This document shows positions 57,901 through 63,849 of a DNA stretch of 64,000 nt, in pieces (within the stretch, counting starts at the first letter, position 1; every line of letters begins with the position of its first letter). This DNA is from Odiellus spinosus (Eukaryota > Arthropoda > Arachnida > Opiliones > Phalangiidae). Position numbers and translations under genes: made by a program. The stretch lies in assembly GCA_963920705.1 (NCBI GenBank), contig OY987232.1:11657726-11721725 (forward strand), in the 5' to 3' direction. The notes beneath the pieces are model-generated. The model made no database searches, had not been told where the DNA came from, and saw nothing but the letters and a program-made list of their open reading frames with translations.

Positions 57901-58890
57901 TAATATCTGCCCTTTCTGAGTTGTAATAAAAAATATATATCTGTCCATTGCAAGATGTAATTTAATATCTGCCCATTCTGAGCAGTAATAAAAATCTAGA
58001 AACGGTGCGATTTGGATTTGGAAACATGGTTCAAAAGGCTATTCACTCATAGCAGAGGTATATAATAACCCCCTTTGGGGGGAAGTATGAAAGCCCTTAT
58101 GCTACCAATGCTAAAAATCACGAACAACAAGAGCCCGCTGCTGACTATCTAGGCCACTAGCTCGCGCTGGACTTCTCAATGTTGCTACTCTAGTAAATGG
58201 TCTTTGTATAAACAAGACGGCTCGATTTGTGTTTAGAACTTCCTGTCTCAGGAGTCAGGCTGTCTGTTAAAATGGAGTCGAAGGTTCAAGGTTGACTTCA
58301 GCTCGCAAGTTCCAGAAGTGTGCGTAGGGAAAATTTAGTGAGGTTCAAAATGGTGTAACTATTTTTTGGGAGTAAAGCGGTGTGTCGATCCGCCGCGATT
58401 TACGCCGGGCACTTGTTGATCGTCGATTTTGCCATACCTTTCATACATCGCCCCGAAGGGGGTTATTATATACCTCTGCTCATAGTAACCCAAAGAACAA
58501 CTACCTGAATTTTTACAGACTTTTCAGCAACACCCTTTATATATCTTCTGATTTGTTGTAAAGGCAATCTTTATATGAGTTTTACAATGTAAAATGTAAA
58601 ATTATTAATAATCTGCCACACATAATGATTTCTAATTCTCAACCTTTTTCATTTTGTAGGAAAGTTGCTCTTACGACCGAGATAGTTCGATGGAACTTCA
58701 TCACCATCACATGTCAATGGGAGGAGGCAAAGTGATAGGACCTCCTATTGGTGTTGTACAAACTGGAGGTAAGAAAAAACTCAGTCCTGGAGCCAAAAGA
58801 CTTCTTTCGGCGACTAGGTTCCAAGAAATATCACCTACACCACCTCCCCCTCCACCACCGGCTGTCGTTAAAGTTGCCGGTGGCATTAAA
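27051..58890 (+). CDS. Nlg: Neuroligin gene, nine internal exons, partial at both ends
   Basis: Spliced gene for a postsynaptic adhesion protein that binds neurexin across the synapse. Exons: 27051-27270, 31366-31568, 33576-33832, 35770-35959, 37904-38183, 39447-39580, 41941-42398, 51803-52054, 58660-58890. All junctions are AG/GT and the phases join without a shift, giving about 740 residues. Order: second half of the catalytically inactive carboxylesterase-like domain (exons 1 to early 7), a Pro/His/Ser-rich stalk, one transmembrane helix, and a cytoplasmic tail. The family signature EIFLTIVNEYTDW, the VHGEDLAYVFGAPL block and the tail start YYQRDKEK support neuroligin over other esterase-like proteins. 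The N-terminal half and the terminal exon with the PDZ ligand are outside or not found. The paralogue number is not decided; the symbol names the family. Introns of 1.3 to 9.4 kb are loaded with repeats. Confidence 0.9.
27483..27636. repeat. 17-bp AT-rich minisatellite in an intron
   Basis: About nine units of GAAATATATATATTTAT in direct tandem, one shortened by two bases. Confidence 0.9.
28308..28646. mobile_element. MITE A, copy 1 (339 bp, 38-bp terminal inverted repeats)
   Basis: Ends CAGAAGCCGATGAAACC and its near-perfect inverse (inverted repeats of about 38 bp), flanked by the 7-bp direct repeat CCTAAAC (28301-28307, 28647-28653). Homologous along its length to 37458-37792. No coding capacity, so a non-autonomous DNA transposon. 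Superfamily unassigned; the CAG ends resemble hAT or P-type elements, but a 7-bp duplication is not typical of hAT. Confidence 0.85.
28706..28823. repeat. 48-bp tandem repeat, about 2.4 units
   Basis: Units starting GAGTCCAGCTTTTGTAGTG and ending CTTGCTGAACTGAA. Because 48 is a multiple of three the minus strand reads as a repeating peptide (LPKLDSSVQQEFERF), but I see no gene context for it. Confidence 0.8.
29907..30140. repeat. 26-bp purine-rich minisatellite, nine units
   Basis: Diverged units of the type AGGATCGAGATAAAGGGCGG plus six bases, totalling about 234 bp. One strand is strongly purine-rich. Minus-strand open frames across it are by-products of the composition. A run of 13 C lies further on, at 30393-30405. 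Confidence 0.85.
31366..31568 (+). CDS. Nlg: Neuroligin exon b
   Basis: Encodes HLTAFGPTVDGIVLPAEP then LLLMNAAAGIKEAPGL and a Ser/Gln/Met-rich segment ending SSVTSAT. FGPTVDG is the conserved neuroligin/esterase block. The Met/Gln-rich insertion (LAMQMMSLQQKQ) looks lineage-specific. Acceptor TCGAAG, donor CAT/GTAAGT; leaves one base of a codon. Confidence 0.88.
32076..32137. repeat. Imperfect hairpin, about 26-bp stem
   Basis: TTTATTTGGAGCG ... CGCTCCAAATAAA with a continuing TCGAACTTG/CAAGTTAGA stem. Possibly a short inverted-repeat relic; no precursor RNA evidence. Confidence 0.6.
32531..33305. repeat. Dispersed intronic repeat B, copy 1
   Basis: Starts TAGAGCTCGGAATCGGATATCC and is repeated in direct orientation, with small indels, at 36241-36963 in another neuroligin intron. 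A sub-block 32531-33069 has inverted ends (TAGAGCTCGG ... CCGAGCTCTA), so it may be a DNA element inside a larger duplicated unit. A partial third copy begins near 32297. Confidence 0.75.
33576..33832 (+). CDS. Nlg: Neuroligin exon c
   Basis: Encodes RSGIRQIISSLGSERMP ... HYDLLFGATRVESYFQFSAQ ... GIDEPRRDRLLRTLVRNLF THHLQ. The YDLLFG and RRDRLLR blocks match the neuroligin esterase fold. I place the acceptor at TTTATGTAG (33574-33575) because it restores the phase left by exon b and avoids the stop that the upstream CAG would give. Donor CAG/GTTAGT, phase 0. Confidence 0.88.
35386..35716. mobile_element. MITE C (331 bp) with 7-bp target duplication
   Basis: Inverted ends CAAGAATAGATTCAACACAA and the inverse of CGAGAATAGATTTAACACAA, with similarity continuing inward to a GCTATACCT segment. 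Flanked by ATTTTAT on both sides (35379-35385, 35717-35723). GC-rich centre, no coding. Confidence 0.8.
35770..35959 (+). CDS. Nlg: Neuroligin exon d
   Basis: Encodes EIFLTIVNEYTDWTKPVQHP ... LNILDGTSDALGDALVVAPL TLVGRLHAMAAAK. EIFLTIVNEYTDW is a strong insect neuroligin signature. Acceptor TTCTCAG, donor AATG/GTAAGA; leaves one base of a Gly codon. Confidence 0.93.
36241..36963. repeat. Dispersed intronic repeat B, copy 2
   Basis: Direct-orientation match to 32531-33305, with the inverted right end of the inner sub-block deleted. Confidence 0.75.
37458..37792. mobile_element. MITE A, copy 2 (335 bp)
   Basis: Homologue of 28308-28646 in the same orientation, with inverted ends CAAAAGCCGATGAAACC ... 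CTTCTG. Flanked by CTTGAGT at 37451-37457 and 37793-37799, a second independent 7-bp duplication for this family. Confidence 0.85.
37904..38183 (+). CDS. Nlg: Neuroligin exon e
   Basis: Encodes GHLGRKPSFPSFASGTGGN then YIFGHQTEEGDFSHRVGCVH GEDLAYVFGAPL, and NYTKQEVQLSEAAMTYWGNF IRYG. VHGEDLAYVFGAPL carries the His of the esterase fold region, and the NYTK sequon is a likely N-glycosylation site. A second open frame over the same bases is a shadow. Acceptor TTCTATAG, donor GG/GTAAGA. Confidence 0.93.
39447..39580 (+). CDS. Nlg: Neuroligin exon f
   Basis: Encodes EPTPASGSDGESTSSGSQSE then RPKTKYDKVTWPPYDPGHQR YLSL. The WPPYDPGHQRYL block is the conserved end of the esterase-like domain. The Ser-rich part before it is a loop insertion. 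An overlapping frame with ATG at 39332 is not the coding one. Acceptor TTTCACAG, donor CTCA/GTAAGT. Confidence 0.92.
40030..41260 (-). pseudogene. Decayed, internally deleted Copia element in an intron
   Basis: Minus-strand fragments in Copia order. Gag start with NLSDDNYHAWSV and WEAVDPAFGSNLSDAERK (about 41250-41090); integrase zinc region LWHRQMWHIYLK (about 40800-40740) and KGKMKSKPFKACE (about 40640); integrase core VLELVYSDVVRPINPVPNGG (about 40595-40535); RNase H ALSTIESEYNDMCHAAKEAI (about 40410-40345) and KVKTTENLADMMTKTI (about 40180-40130). Protease and most of RT are missing and every frame is broken. It differs from the three other Copia elements here. No LTRs identified. Confidence 0.75.
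41486..41522. repeat. Hairpin with 18-bp arms in a CCCCAAGAC-rich patch
   Basis: AAGTCTTGGGGAAGTCTT followed at once by a near-perfect inverse. Related GACTTCCCCAAGAC units recur to about 41600. Confidence 0.7.
41941..42398 (+). CDS. Nlg: Neuroligin exon g (end of esterase-like domain and stalk)
   Basis: 152 codons. It starts IGNKVKVRDHYHAHRLSFWL with LIPKLHATGAE, the conserved C-terminal end of the esterase-like domain. A long low-complexity region rich in Pro, His, Ser and Tyr follows (SSAYDPATGPPPLTRIHNYW, SHPHPSLDPPYLPAQPGQTH), ending PIPPLPAD. This is the extracellular stalk that carries O-glycans in the family. Acceptor TATATTTCAG, donor GAT/GTAAGT, phase 0. Confidence 0.92.
42399..45829. 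other. Intron stretch, no gene
   Basis: AT-rich with A-runs at about 42707-42729 and 43268-43293. 44470-45560 is dense in AAGAAGG and CCTTCTT motifs, split by an AT-rich segment with TAGTTAGGTTA repeats (44790-45110). A short TTAGG-type run lies near 44081. Open frames here look like composition effects. Confidence 0.5.
45830..46021 (+). pseudogene. Gypsy-type integrase zinc-finger fragment (left of an insertion)
   Basis: Reads YYPWEGMTKDIGKFVKACKI CQEHK, the integrase zinc-binding region of Gypsy-like pol, then a stop. The same pol continues at 48706 after the inserted LTR element, so the pieces are one interrupted fragment. No LTRs of its own found. Confidence 0.7.
46022..46465 (+). repeat. 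5' LTR of the gag-only element
   Basis: Starts TGCAACAGGTGTCC and ends CCCCGGTTACA. Contains TATAAATAG near 46139 as a likely TATA box. Confidence 0.9.
46468..46483 (+). other. Putative primer binding site of the gag-only element
   Basis: TGGTGCCTTGACCAGG two bases after the LTR, in the expected place. I did not identify the tRNA. Confidence 0.45.
46986..48074 (+). CDS. Gag-like protein with zinc knuckle
   Basis: 362 codons, uninterrupted. The N-terminal two thirds are low-complexity, rich in Thr, Ser, Pro and Asn (TTSSSTTSTTTTISSTG, residues about 57-75), without a recognised capsid fold. A basic region (about 205-300) precedes the zinc knuckle CYSCNGSGHLARDC with C310, C313, H318 and C323 (CX2CX4HX4C), the usual nucleic-acid binding motif of gag. 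The basic C-terminus ends KTKEI. Start chosen as the first ATG about 520 bases after the LTR. Its open state in an element with 1.4 percent LTR divergence suggests the gag is or was functional. A cellular-gene-derived protein is a less likely alternative. Confidence 0.75.
   Translation: MTMQKGNNYSIQPNGLGPAFPNSHLGRNISNPNATISGSHPNVFLNHRSTLLYIPTTSSSTTSTTTTISSTGTILQAISWSTFDFRLRKPSKGFPQMIPQQPYWPYPMTCHPITGLGTPRGCDHSQSPLYAKNHHYHRQAFPEQVPQWFPTPIQVQNPEVEVLIPTCQTTTTSETSSPVTSIPTPQPPVQTPISQDPITTNLSTSPSRKPSSGKFKKRSTPEDLFVREDNVFQNLEETTHSKFISEHPKRSHGQNRQEKSRKPEIKRSSTGTNTTRSRARLSPEKKVPSKNSPRMSKQVKTKVLRPDIICYSCNGSGHLARDCPSALSDFGKQVIRRSRTFRLAMIRRRRKEAPVPEKTKEI
48263..48705 (+). repeat. 3' LTR of the gag-only element
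   Basis: 443 bp partner of 46022-46465. The purine-rich TTTGGGGGGAAGGA directly before it is the likely polypurine tract. Confidence 0.9.
48706..48840 (+). pseudogene. Gypsy-type integrase core fragment (right of the insertion)
   Basis: Reads FVELDYSVKWVDAFPLKEAT SKNINSFF and, after a shift, FSRFGVP: the integrase core start, including the first catalytic Asp region. Continuation of 45830-46021. Confidence 0.72.
48904..48938. repeat. (AGT)n microsatellite
   Basis: About 11-12 units. A shorter run is at 49019-49032. Confidence 0.9.
48985..49257 (+). other. Unrecognised open frame in an intron
   Basis: About 90 codons without an ATG, ending RRQKYMKHYGYQHNQLVRRK A and TAA. Composition is protein-like in its second half (LYYEVKPNDNRSSISGHG). 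It could be the end of a transposon ORF, a stray exon or chance. I recognise no family. Confidence 0.2.
49315..50795. mobile_element. 1.48 kb palindromic element (foldback type)
   Basis: The left arm from GGTCATTCCATATG is matched by its inverse up to 50795, with similarity along almost the whole length. Matched landmarks include CACCTAGGCATGCAACCATG, AGTAAACCCCCAAGA, ATTCCTCGCATTTTACTCTA and CGTACGACAAAACGTC. Arms are about 0.7 kb around a centre near 50055. No coding and no clear target duplication. A transcript crossing it would form a long double-stranded hairpin. It probably belongs to a foldback or long-TIR DNA transposon class. Confidence 0.85.
50796..51802. other. Intron stretch without recognised features
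   Basis: AT-rich, no supported element. Ends with the pyrimidine-rich acceptor TCTTTCTCTTAG before the next neuroligin exon. Confidence 0.5.
51803..52054 (+). CDS. Nlg: Neuroligin exon h (transmembrane exon)
   Basis: 84 codons, phase 0 on both sides. Ser/Thr-rich extracellular end with an NIS sequon, a juxtamembrane DYMAVVMQHTGYS, then the transmembrane helix ALSVTVAVGCSLLILNILIF AGIYY and the basic stop-transfer QRDKEK. The YYQRDKE sequence just inside the membrane is a neuroligin hallmark. Tail continues KLQHHPPPGSRGFQ. Donor CAG/GTTTGT is weaker than the others but is followed by a stop in the intron. Confidence 0.93.
52241..55060. repeat. 20-bp satellite array, 141 units in two homogeneous blocks
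   Basis: Unit TGATCGACCACTGTCCGAAG in perfect head-to-tail tandem. The first unit is diverged. About 44 units of the AAG-ending type run from 52261 to 53140, then about 95 units of the ACG-ending type run from 53141 to 55040 (position 19 changes A to C). The last unit has one more change. Each block appears uniform. Both edges carry TGATCGAATCT-like sequence, the likely seed. It starts 186 bases after a neuroligin donor site. All three minus-strand frames are open only because the unit and its shifts contain no stop on that strand. Confidence 0.97.
55832..56030. repeat. Degenerate short repeat related to 22820-22955
   Basis: Imperfect units such as AAAACAGCGTTTCCCAGTTC and AACAGCGCTTTCTCAT at spacings of about 15-20 bp. 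The stretch 55061-55831 before it is AT-rich with several TTCGATCA-like words and CCTAACCTAA runs; nothing coding seen. 56031-57577 likewise shows no supported feature. Confidence 0.5.
57578..57993. mobile_element. Inverted-repeat element with about 150-bp arms
   Basis: Left arm 57578-57724 carries CAGAATGGGCAGATATTAAA twice and ends CACAAATAACTCTGC. The right arm from about 57835 is its inverse (GCAGAGTTATTTGTG ... AATATCTGCCCATTCTGAG). The arms are themselves made of a short repeated motif, and one more copy lies outside on the left. Related ATGGACAGATATA words occur near 41655. No clear target duplication. Confidence 0.7.
58053..58478. mobile_element. MITE D (426 bp) with 7-bp target duplication
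   Basis: Ends CAGAGGTATATAATAACCCC and its inverse, with inverted similarity of about 40 bp. Flanked by CTCATAG at 58046-58052 and 58479-58485. No coding. Confidence 0.85.
58660..58890 (+). CDS. Nlg: Neuroligin exon i (cytoplasmic tail)
   Basis: 77 codons, phase 0. ESCSYDRDSSMELHHHHMSM, a Gly-rich stretch, GGKKKLSPGAKRLLSATRF, then SPTPPPPPPPAVVKVAGGIK. The poly-Pro run suits SH3/WW/EVH1 partners, but that is inferred. Acceptor TTTTGTAG, donor AAA/GTAAGT, so at least one more exon follows. The PDZ-binding terminus of neuroligins is not in this exon. Confidence 0.88.
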
Positions 58891-60145
58891 GTAAGTTTTA
58901 TGAATAGGATCATTCCTACTGATTAACACCAACTGGTCTTAAAACTGAAGAAAAACAGATTCCAACTTATTTTAATCCATGGAGGGTTTATGGCTAAACC
59001 GATTTTTTTTTAAATCCAGCTTTTACTTGAACATTTATTATGCACTGCTTCCCAACCTTTTGAAGATCGCAGGCCAATGGGATTAACTATGGTCCAAGCC
59101 ACTTATCTCCCCATGCCTATTAAAGAATCTCAAATTTCTAATTATTGGAAATATTTATTAAAATATTATTTCTTGGGAGACCTTCAAAGAACGATTAATA
59201 ACATTACCTAATAGCACAATGGAAAATACATCTTTATTTCTATCAATTTGACTCTACAATCGTGGTAAAAGGTAGGAGTGATTGAGGGCTAGGTTTACAT
59301 CTTTTCAGGGGTTGAAATGGAAGGAAAATAAACGAAAATAGATTTTAGAGGCCTGTGCTCTTTTCGAAGTCTTTTCTACTACCCGAATAAACGATCTCTG
59401 GCTTAGTCCGAGTAAATTCAAGAAGCGGTCGACATCTTAAAGCGCGATTGAACAACAAAAGATTTGTAGTTAATGATTCAGACAGTTCACCACGGAGTAT
59501 TTACAAAGGTCTCGTTTAACACAGGTTAGGAATCACTGCTCTATTCAAAACTTTAGCTTAAAGTATATTAAAATACACAAAGAGTATACGTCTAGCTATC
59601 CACTCAAAACAATTTCAATAACATTGCGTTTACACAGAAAAAATAGAGGTCAGGCAAATCATATTATTTTTAATCATTTTGGACGACCTCTGTCGTGAAT
59701 GGAAACTTGTGATAGTATCCAGAGCGTGTAATGCCCGGCAACCAATAATGTCCTATCTGGAGAAGATATATATTTCTACCGTACAGCCGATCTTGCCACG
59801 TTGACATGTCTGTGCGGATATTCTTTGCCTTAGACACCTAGGTAGAATGTTTAATCTTTTTAAGCCTAAAACTTGGCGCCTGAAAACATTTTGTACGCTT
59901 CCTCCTGAGAAAATGAGAGTGCAACAACAACCCAAACAGTAGAGACCGAATTTGCCAATATCATAACGGCATAATTAGGAAAAGGCCATTATACCATTTC
60001 TTCTCTGATGGCAAAGTTGATTTTCTTGAAAGTTTTAAGAATAATATTCCTAGAATTCAAGGTTATATTTATTTTAATTACTAGTTTATGTTACCATACG
60101 TTTTGCTGTATCGAACATATATCATGAATTGTAATAAAATAAATT
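58891..60145. other. Intron or downstream stretch, no gene seen
   Basis: No further neuroligin exon recognised and no transposon domain. Short frames such as 59753-59935 on the minus strand look like chance. Confidence 0.45.
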
Positions 60146-60199
60146 GATTGCGTAGAACTTGAAATTTATTTACACCATTAATAAAAGAATACACTTGCG

Positions 60200-60240
60200 G
60201 AGACTAGTTTCGCACTATGTACAAAGGCATCATCAGGTCT
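60200..60240 (-). ncRNA. Hammerhead ribozyme-like motif of the Penelope element, left
   Basis: Minus strand contains CTGATGATGCCTTTGTACAT and then GCGAAACTAGTC, with the CUGAUGA and GAAAC core boxes in the right order. Penelope-like elements are known to carry hammerhead motifs in their repeats. Stem II is imperfect here, so activity is doubtful. Confidence 0.55.
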
Positions 60241-60439
60241 GCTCAGTCAATCTAAGACAGCTCGCATTTTAGGTCACGTGTCAAGTGATAAGGAAACTTT
60301 TGAGGTCACTAAAACTACCGGGATCATTATCACGGTTGAGACATTGATTGTGGTTACGTTTTTTAAGAATATTTATAGATTCATACAGATTAAGATTAAA
60401 ATAGTTATCAATCGTAATTAATTTTTTTGCATTATTGAA

Positions 60440-61760
60440 AAGGAGTGATATGGATTGAAGCTAATCTGTTCGGCTAATGCTGACGAATAATCTTTTTTAT
60501 TTTTTATATCATTATATGTTCGTTATTTAAACCTAAATTTTAAATTCCGGATGGATTGGAAAATGTAGGTTATACTTTTACCACAGGAACAGGAGATCTG
60601 GTAGACACCAAATTTATTTACCAAAGATTTCAATTTTGTCTTTTTTTTTTTTTTTTTTTTTTTGGCTGATTAAAGCTTGAATTTTATTAATAGGTCTAAA
60701 AATATATTTAATACCTTTCTTGTCGAAAACATTACCTATCCTCTCAATAATCCCTTTTATGTACGTTAGGACCATCCTAGGTGTGTCTTTAAATTCATTC
60801 AATATATGAGTGTTCTTGTTAATTTTTTGCCTATTTATTATTGGTCGAATCTGCGCTTTAAAATTGCCGGTTGAAAACATCTGTCTTCAGCTATTACTTT
60901 AATTATAGTAGGTCTAGGTCTAATTTTTAGGTACAAAGGAAAGCATAGAAAGCTGATAACTTTTGGTTGGTTGGATGATGGGATTCGGAAAAGGGAGGCA
61001 GAGAAACCGAAAAAAGTTTTCTATAAACCGTTGTATTAATTGACAAGTTATTTCTGGTGAGGAGAATATTAAAAAAAAAAGGTAATTTAGAATTTTGTTC
61101 TAGTTCAGCAGTTAATTGAATACAAGTGTAAATGGAATTAAGGTAATATAGAAATAAGGGGACTTTCTCATGACCAAATTTCCATACCGATGAAACATAC
61201 TGGGAAAATGATATTGCTTAAAGTAATAGTTTCAATTTTGTCGCATAATACAGGGGATAAAGGGCTACCCATTGCAAAACCTATTGTTTGTTTATAAATG
61301 TTTCTATTAATTTTAAAGAAAGGGTCTACTACACACAGTTTCACAAGGTTCATAAGATCAAATAGTTAAAATTCAAATTCACAAGATGAGCCAATATTAT
61401 CTACAATGGGTCTGTATTTAATGGGATTTTTGTGAATTTTGGTGAGTCTTGGAGTAAGATAATGGGAAGGATTGAGTTGTTTCTTTGTTCTATCATCGAG
61501 TGTTACACAATCCTTAAGGGTGTTTTTAACTTTGTTGTGAAAAGATTGAGCGGGATTTTTTAAGTAAGGTGTAAGTCTTATCATCGAGCAAGAGTGAGTT
61601 AATTCCTTCTTGGTAGTCATATTTGTTTAAAAGTACTATACAGCCTCCTTTGTCTGCACGTGTGATCATAAGTTAAGATAAGGCATTTCGTTCTAATTTC
61701 GAAAGGTTTTTAACAGATTTTTGGTTAGAATTTAGCATTTCCTTACAATTGGACCTAATT
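60440..61760 (-). pseudogene. Penelope-like reverse transcriptase and GIY-YIG remnant
   Basis: Minus-strand order: LITRADKGGCIVLLNKYDYQ (about 61675-61615); LTPRLTKIHKNPIKYRPIVD (about 61455-61395); YKQTIGFAMGSPLSPVL (about 61295-61245); a YIKGIIERIGNVFDKKGIKY segment (about 60760-60700), typical of the region between RT and the endonuclease; then GVYQISCSCGK (about 60605-60575), the start of a GIY-YIG nuclease; and a terminal SALAEQISFNP (about 60485). These are Penelope RT and endonuclease signatures. Frames are broken by shifts and an A/T run near 60640. I do not see the catalytic Asp pair after the GSPLSPVL block. Confidence 0.82.
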
Positions 61761-62081
61761 GAATTTTTGACATTATCATGGGTGGTATGTCAACACTATT
61801 GTTGTAGATCGCAAAAGTTAAGACCTTTTTTGAGGACCATCGTTTGTATAACTGTTAAGGTATGACTTGATTTATGAACTTTTGAGGATTCTTGATTAAT
61901 TTAGAATGTTCATCAGTTAATAATGGTATTATAGGGTGGGGTATCACTGTACTCGATTAATGCAGGGTTCCGAATATAAAAATGACATAAAAAATAAAAA
62001 AGAATATTGCTCAGCATTAGCCGAACATATTAGCTTAAATCCAAATCATTTCTTTCTTTTCAATAATGCAAAGAACTTAAA

Positions 62082-62462
62082 GGGAGAATGAAAGGCCAAA
62101 ATAACCTATTTTTAATCGATTAAGAATGCTAGCTCGGCGAACTAGGCGAGCACGAGCCGTATTTTTATTTTTTTTTAATATTCCCGTCTAATCTTGTCGC
62201 CAATCACGAGCGAGTACGCGTATTTTTAATATACGCGTACTCGCTCCTGATTGGCGACAAGAACAGCCGCGAATATTTAAAAAAAAATACAGGTCGTGCT
62301 AGCCTAGTTCACTAAGCTAGGCAGCCTAGGCTTAGCATCGGAACTTTGGAAATTGATTATAAAATAAAGAAATATTTTTGTTGAGTTATATTATTGTTTT
62401 TCTCATTATTTTAGCATTCTTAATAGATTAAAAAATAGGTTGTTTCGGCCTTTCATTCTCCC
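62082..62462. mobile_element. Inverted-repeat element (381 bp) inside the Penelope copy
   Basis: Ends GGGAGAATGAAAGGCC and its exact inverse. The core is a near-perfect palindrome GTCGCCAATCACGAGCGAGT ... ACTCGCTCCTGATTGGCGAC around 62231. Flanks rejoin the Penelope sequence. No confident target duplication. Confidence 0.8.
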
Positions 62463-62643
62463 TATTACTATTTTATTCTTAATCTGTATGAATCTATAAA
62501 TATACTTAAAAAAACGTATCCAAAATCAATGTCTCAACCGTGATAATGGTCCCAGTAGTTTTTTAGCTGAATACTGGTGTAGGGGTGACCACAAAGTTTC
62601 CATATCGTGACCTAAAATGCGATTGTCCCGTATGTTAAAAGCA

Positions 62644-62685
62644 GACCTGATGGTGCCTTTGTACAAAGTTCGAAACTAGTAGTCT
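62644..62685 (+). ncRNA. Hammerhead ribozyme-like motif of the Penelope element, right
   Basis: CTGATGGTGCCTTTGTACAA then AGTTCGAAACTAGT. The stem CTTTG/CAAAG is preserved, but the core has CUGAUGG in place of CUGAUGA. Confidence 0.45.
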
Positions 62686-63022
62686 CTACACGTTTATTCT
62701 TTTATTAATGTTGTGAATAGATTTTAAGTTCTACTACGTAATCAAAGTGGTTTTTAATTTCTTTTATTAATTTTATACGTGGTTACCGCCAAAGTTTTTA
62801 AACTTTTAAACTTTTTATCATGAGTTGTGCTTGAAAATAACCAAATTAAGCCAACTTATAGTGTAGGAGGGCGTTTTGATGATTCACGGACTATAGAGAA
62901 GAGTATCGTGATGAAAGAAACAGCGGAATTAAAGTAACACGATATTCATCGAAAATCCGTATTAACGAGATGTTATAGGCGAGGGCCTTCTTTCAATCGA
63001 TCTTGGTGTTGCTTTTAATTAA

Positions 63023-63050
63023 GACGTTTCGGGCCGAAGCGCTTCTTCAG
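63023..63050 (-). other. Penelope-type terminal motif, possible fragment
   Basis: Minus strand CTGAAGAAGCGCTTCGGCCC then GAAACGTC. It resembles the degenerate hammerhead-like word found at ends of some Penelope elements; no other part of an element is visible next to it. Confidence 0.25.
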
Positions 63051-63277
63051 TTCAATGTCAGTGTTAATTTTATTAAACATGTACTCTTGTTTTATGAAAC
63101 TACTTCTCAAACAAGCCGAAAAAACCCCATAATTACCTCGTCGTGTATAACGTATAGCTGAACTTGACCGAACCATAACTATAGTATTAAATTACACAAA
63201 GAGGATGTTTTGCACCCTTATAAAAGGATTCTTTATCCCATTCAGGTCAAACTTATTAGAATATGTTTTTTTTTTGA

Positions 63278-63592
63278 TGTAATGACCTTTGACCTAATTG
63301 ACCTACTAGGGGGCGTTTTCACCCATGATCCTTGTTAAGTTCGTCTGCTTAGAATACTCAATTTGTTCATTCCATTCTCTGCTCCCTCCCTGTACACTTC
63401 ATGGTTTTTAGTGAGAAGAATATCTTAGGTTAGCTCTAAGTTAGTTAATTTTAGTTATGTTTAAGTTATTAATATGAATTAAATAAACAAGTTATTTTGT
63501 TATAAATTATGGTAGTCATTTATTTAAGCCCTATCGACAATATATATTACGTGGACCTCTGAAGAAATGGACGACTATTTTCTCGTTCAACA
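63278..63592 (+). repeat. 5' LTR of a third Copia element (approximate ends)
   Basis: Starts about TGTAATGACCTTTGACC, resembling the LTR start of the inner Copia element, and ends about CGTTCAACA just before the primer binding site. An AATTAAATAAA polyadenylation-like word lies near 63478. The partner LTR is outside the window, so the ends are estimates. Confidence 0.5.
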
Positions 63593-63600
63593 TGGTAGCA
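63593..63600 (+). other. Primer binding site of the third Copia element
   Basis: TGGTAGCA followed by GTAG, similar to the initiator-Met tRNA type sites of the other Copia elements. Confidence 0.5.
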
Positions 63601-63849
63601 GTAGCTTTGGTGCTCAACTTGATAGCAGTAGTTTTTGGTGCTCCACATGGTCACAAGGCCTAACTTGGTTTCAACAATGACGACAACAATGGATGATGAT
63701 GCAATTTCACACTGGGCTTGTGTTGACTACACGTATAGTTAAGTACAACTGAATCGTTTTTTTTTAAAGAAGATTTTACTGGGAATTTATGAAAAGAGCA
63801 ACTTTCAACAATCTTTTTAAAGTGAAGATAACAGAGAGGGCTAACAAAT

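Larger units (their letters stand above)
60146..62747. mobile_element. Penelope-like element with inverted partial second copy
   Basis: Left part, read on the minus strand, is a broken Penelope RT and endonuclease region with its 3' end. The right part, 61960-62747, is the 3' region of the same family on the plus strand. The ends are therefore inverted repeats: GTAGAACTTGAAATTTATTT on the left and its inverse on the right, hammerhead-like motifs in both, and the shared CAGCATTAGCCGAACA words. Such complex partial or inverted copies are common in Penelope-like elements. The right copy is interrupted at 62082-62462. Confidence 0.8.
61960..62747 (+). pseudogene. Partial Penelope 3' region on the plus strand
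   Basis: Begins with AAAAAATAAAAAAGAATATT and SALAEHISLNPNHFF-like coding, matching the C-terminal end of the minus-strand copy, and continues through the terminal repeat to about 62747. Split by the inverted-repeat element at 62082-62462. Confidence 0.7.

Noticed and set aside
60614..60880. Separate small gene ending in a poly-Lys run
   Set aside because: It is part of the Penelope remnant; the Lys run is a T-homopolymer read on the other strand.
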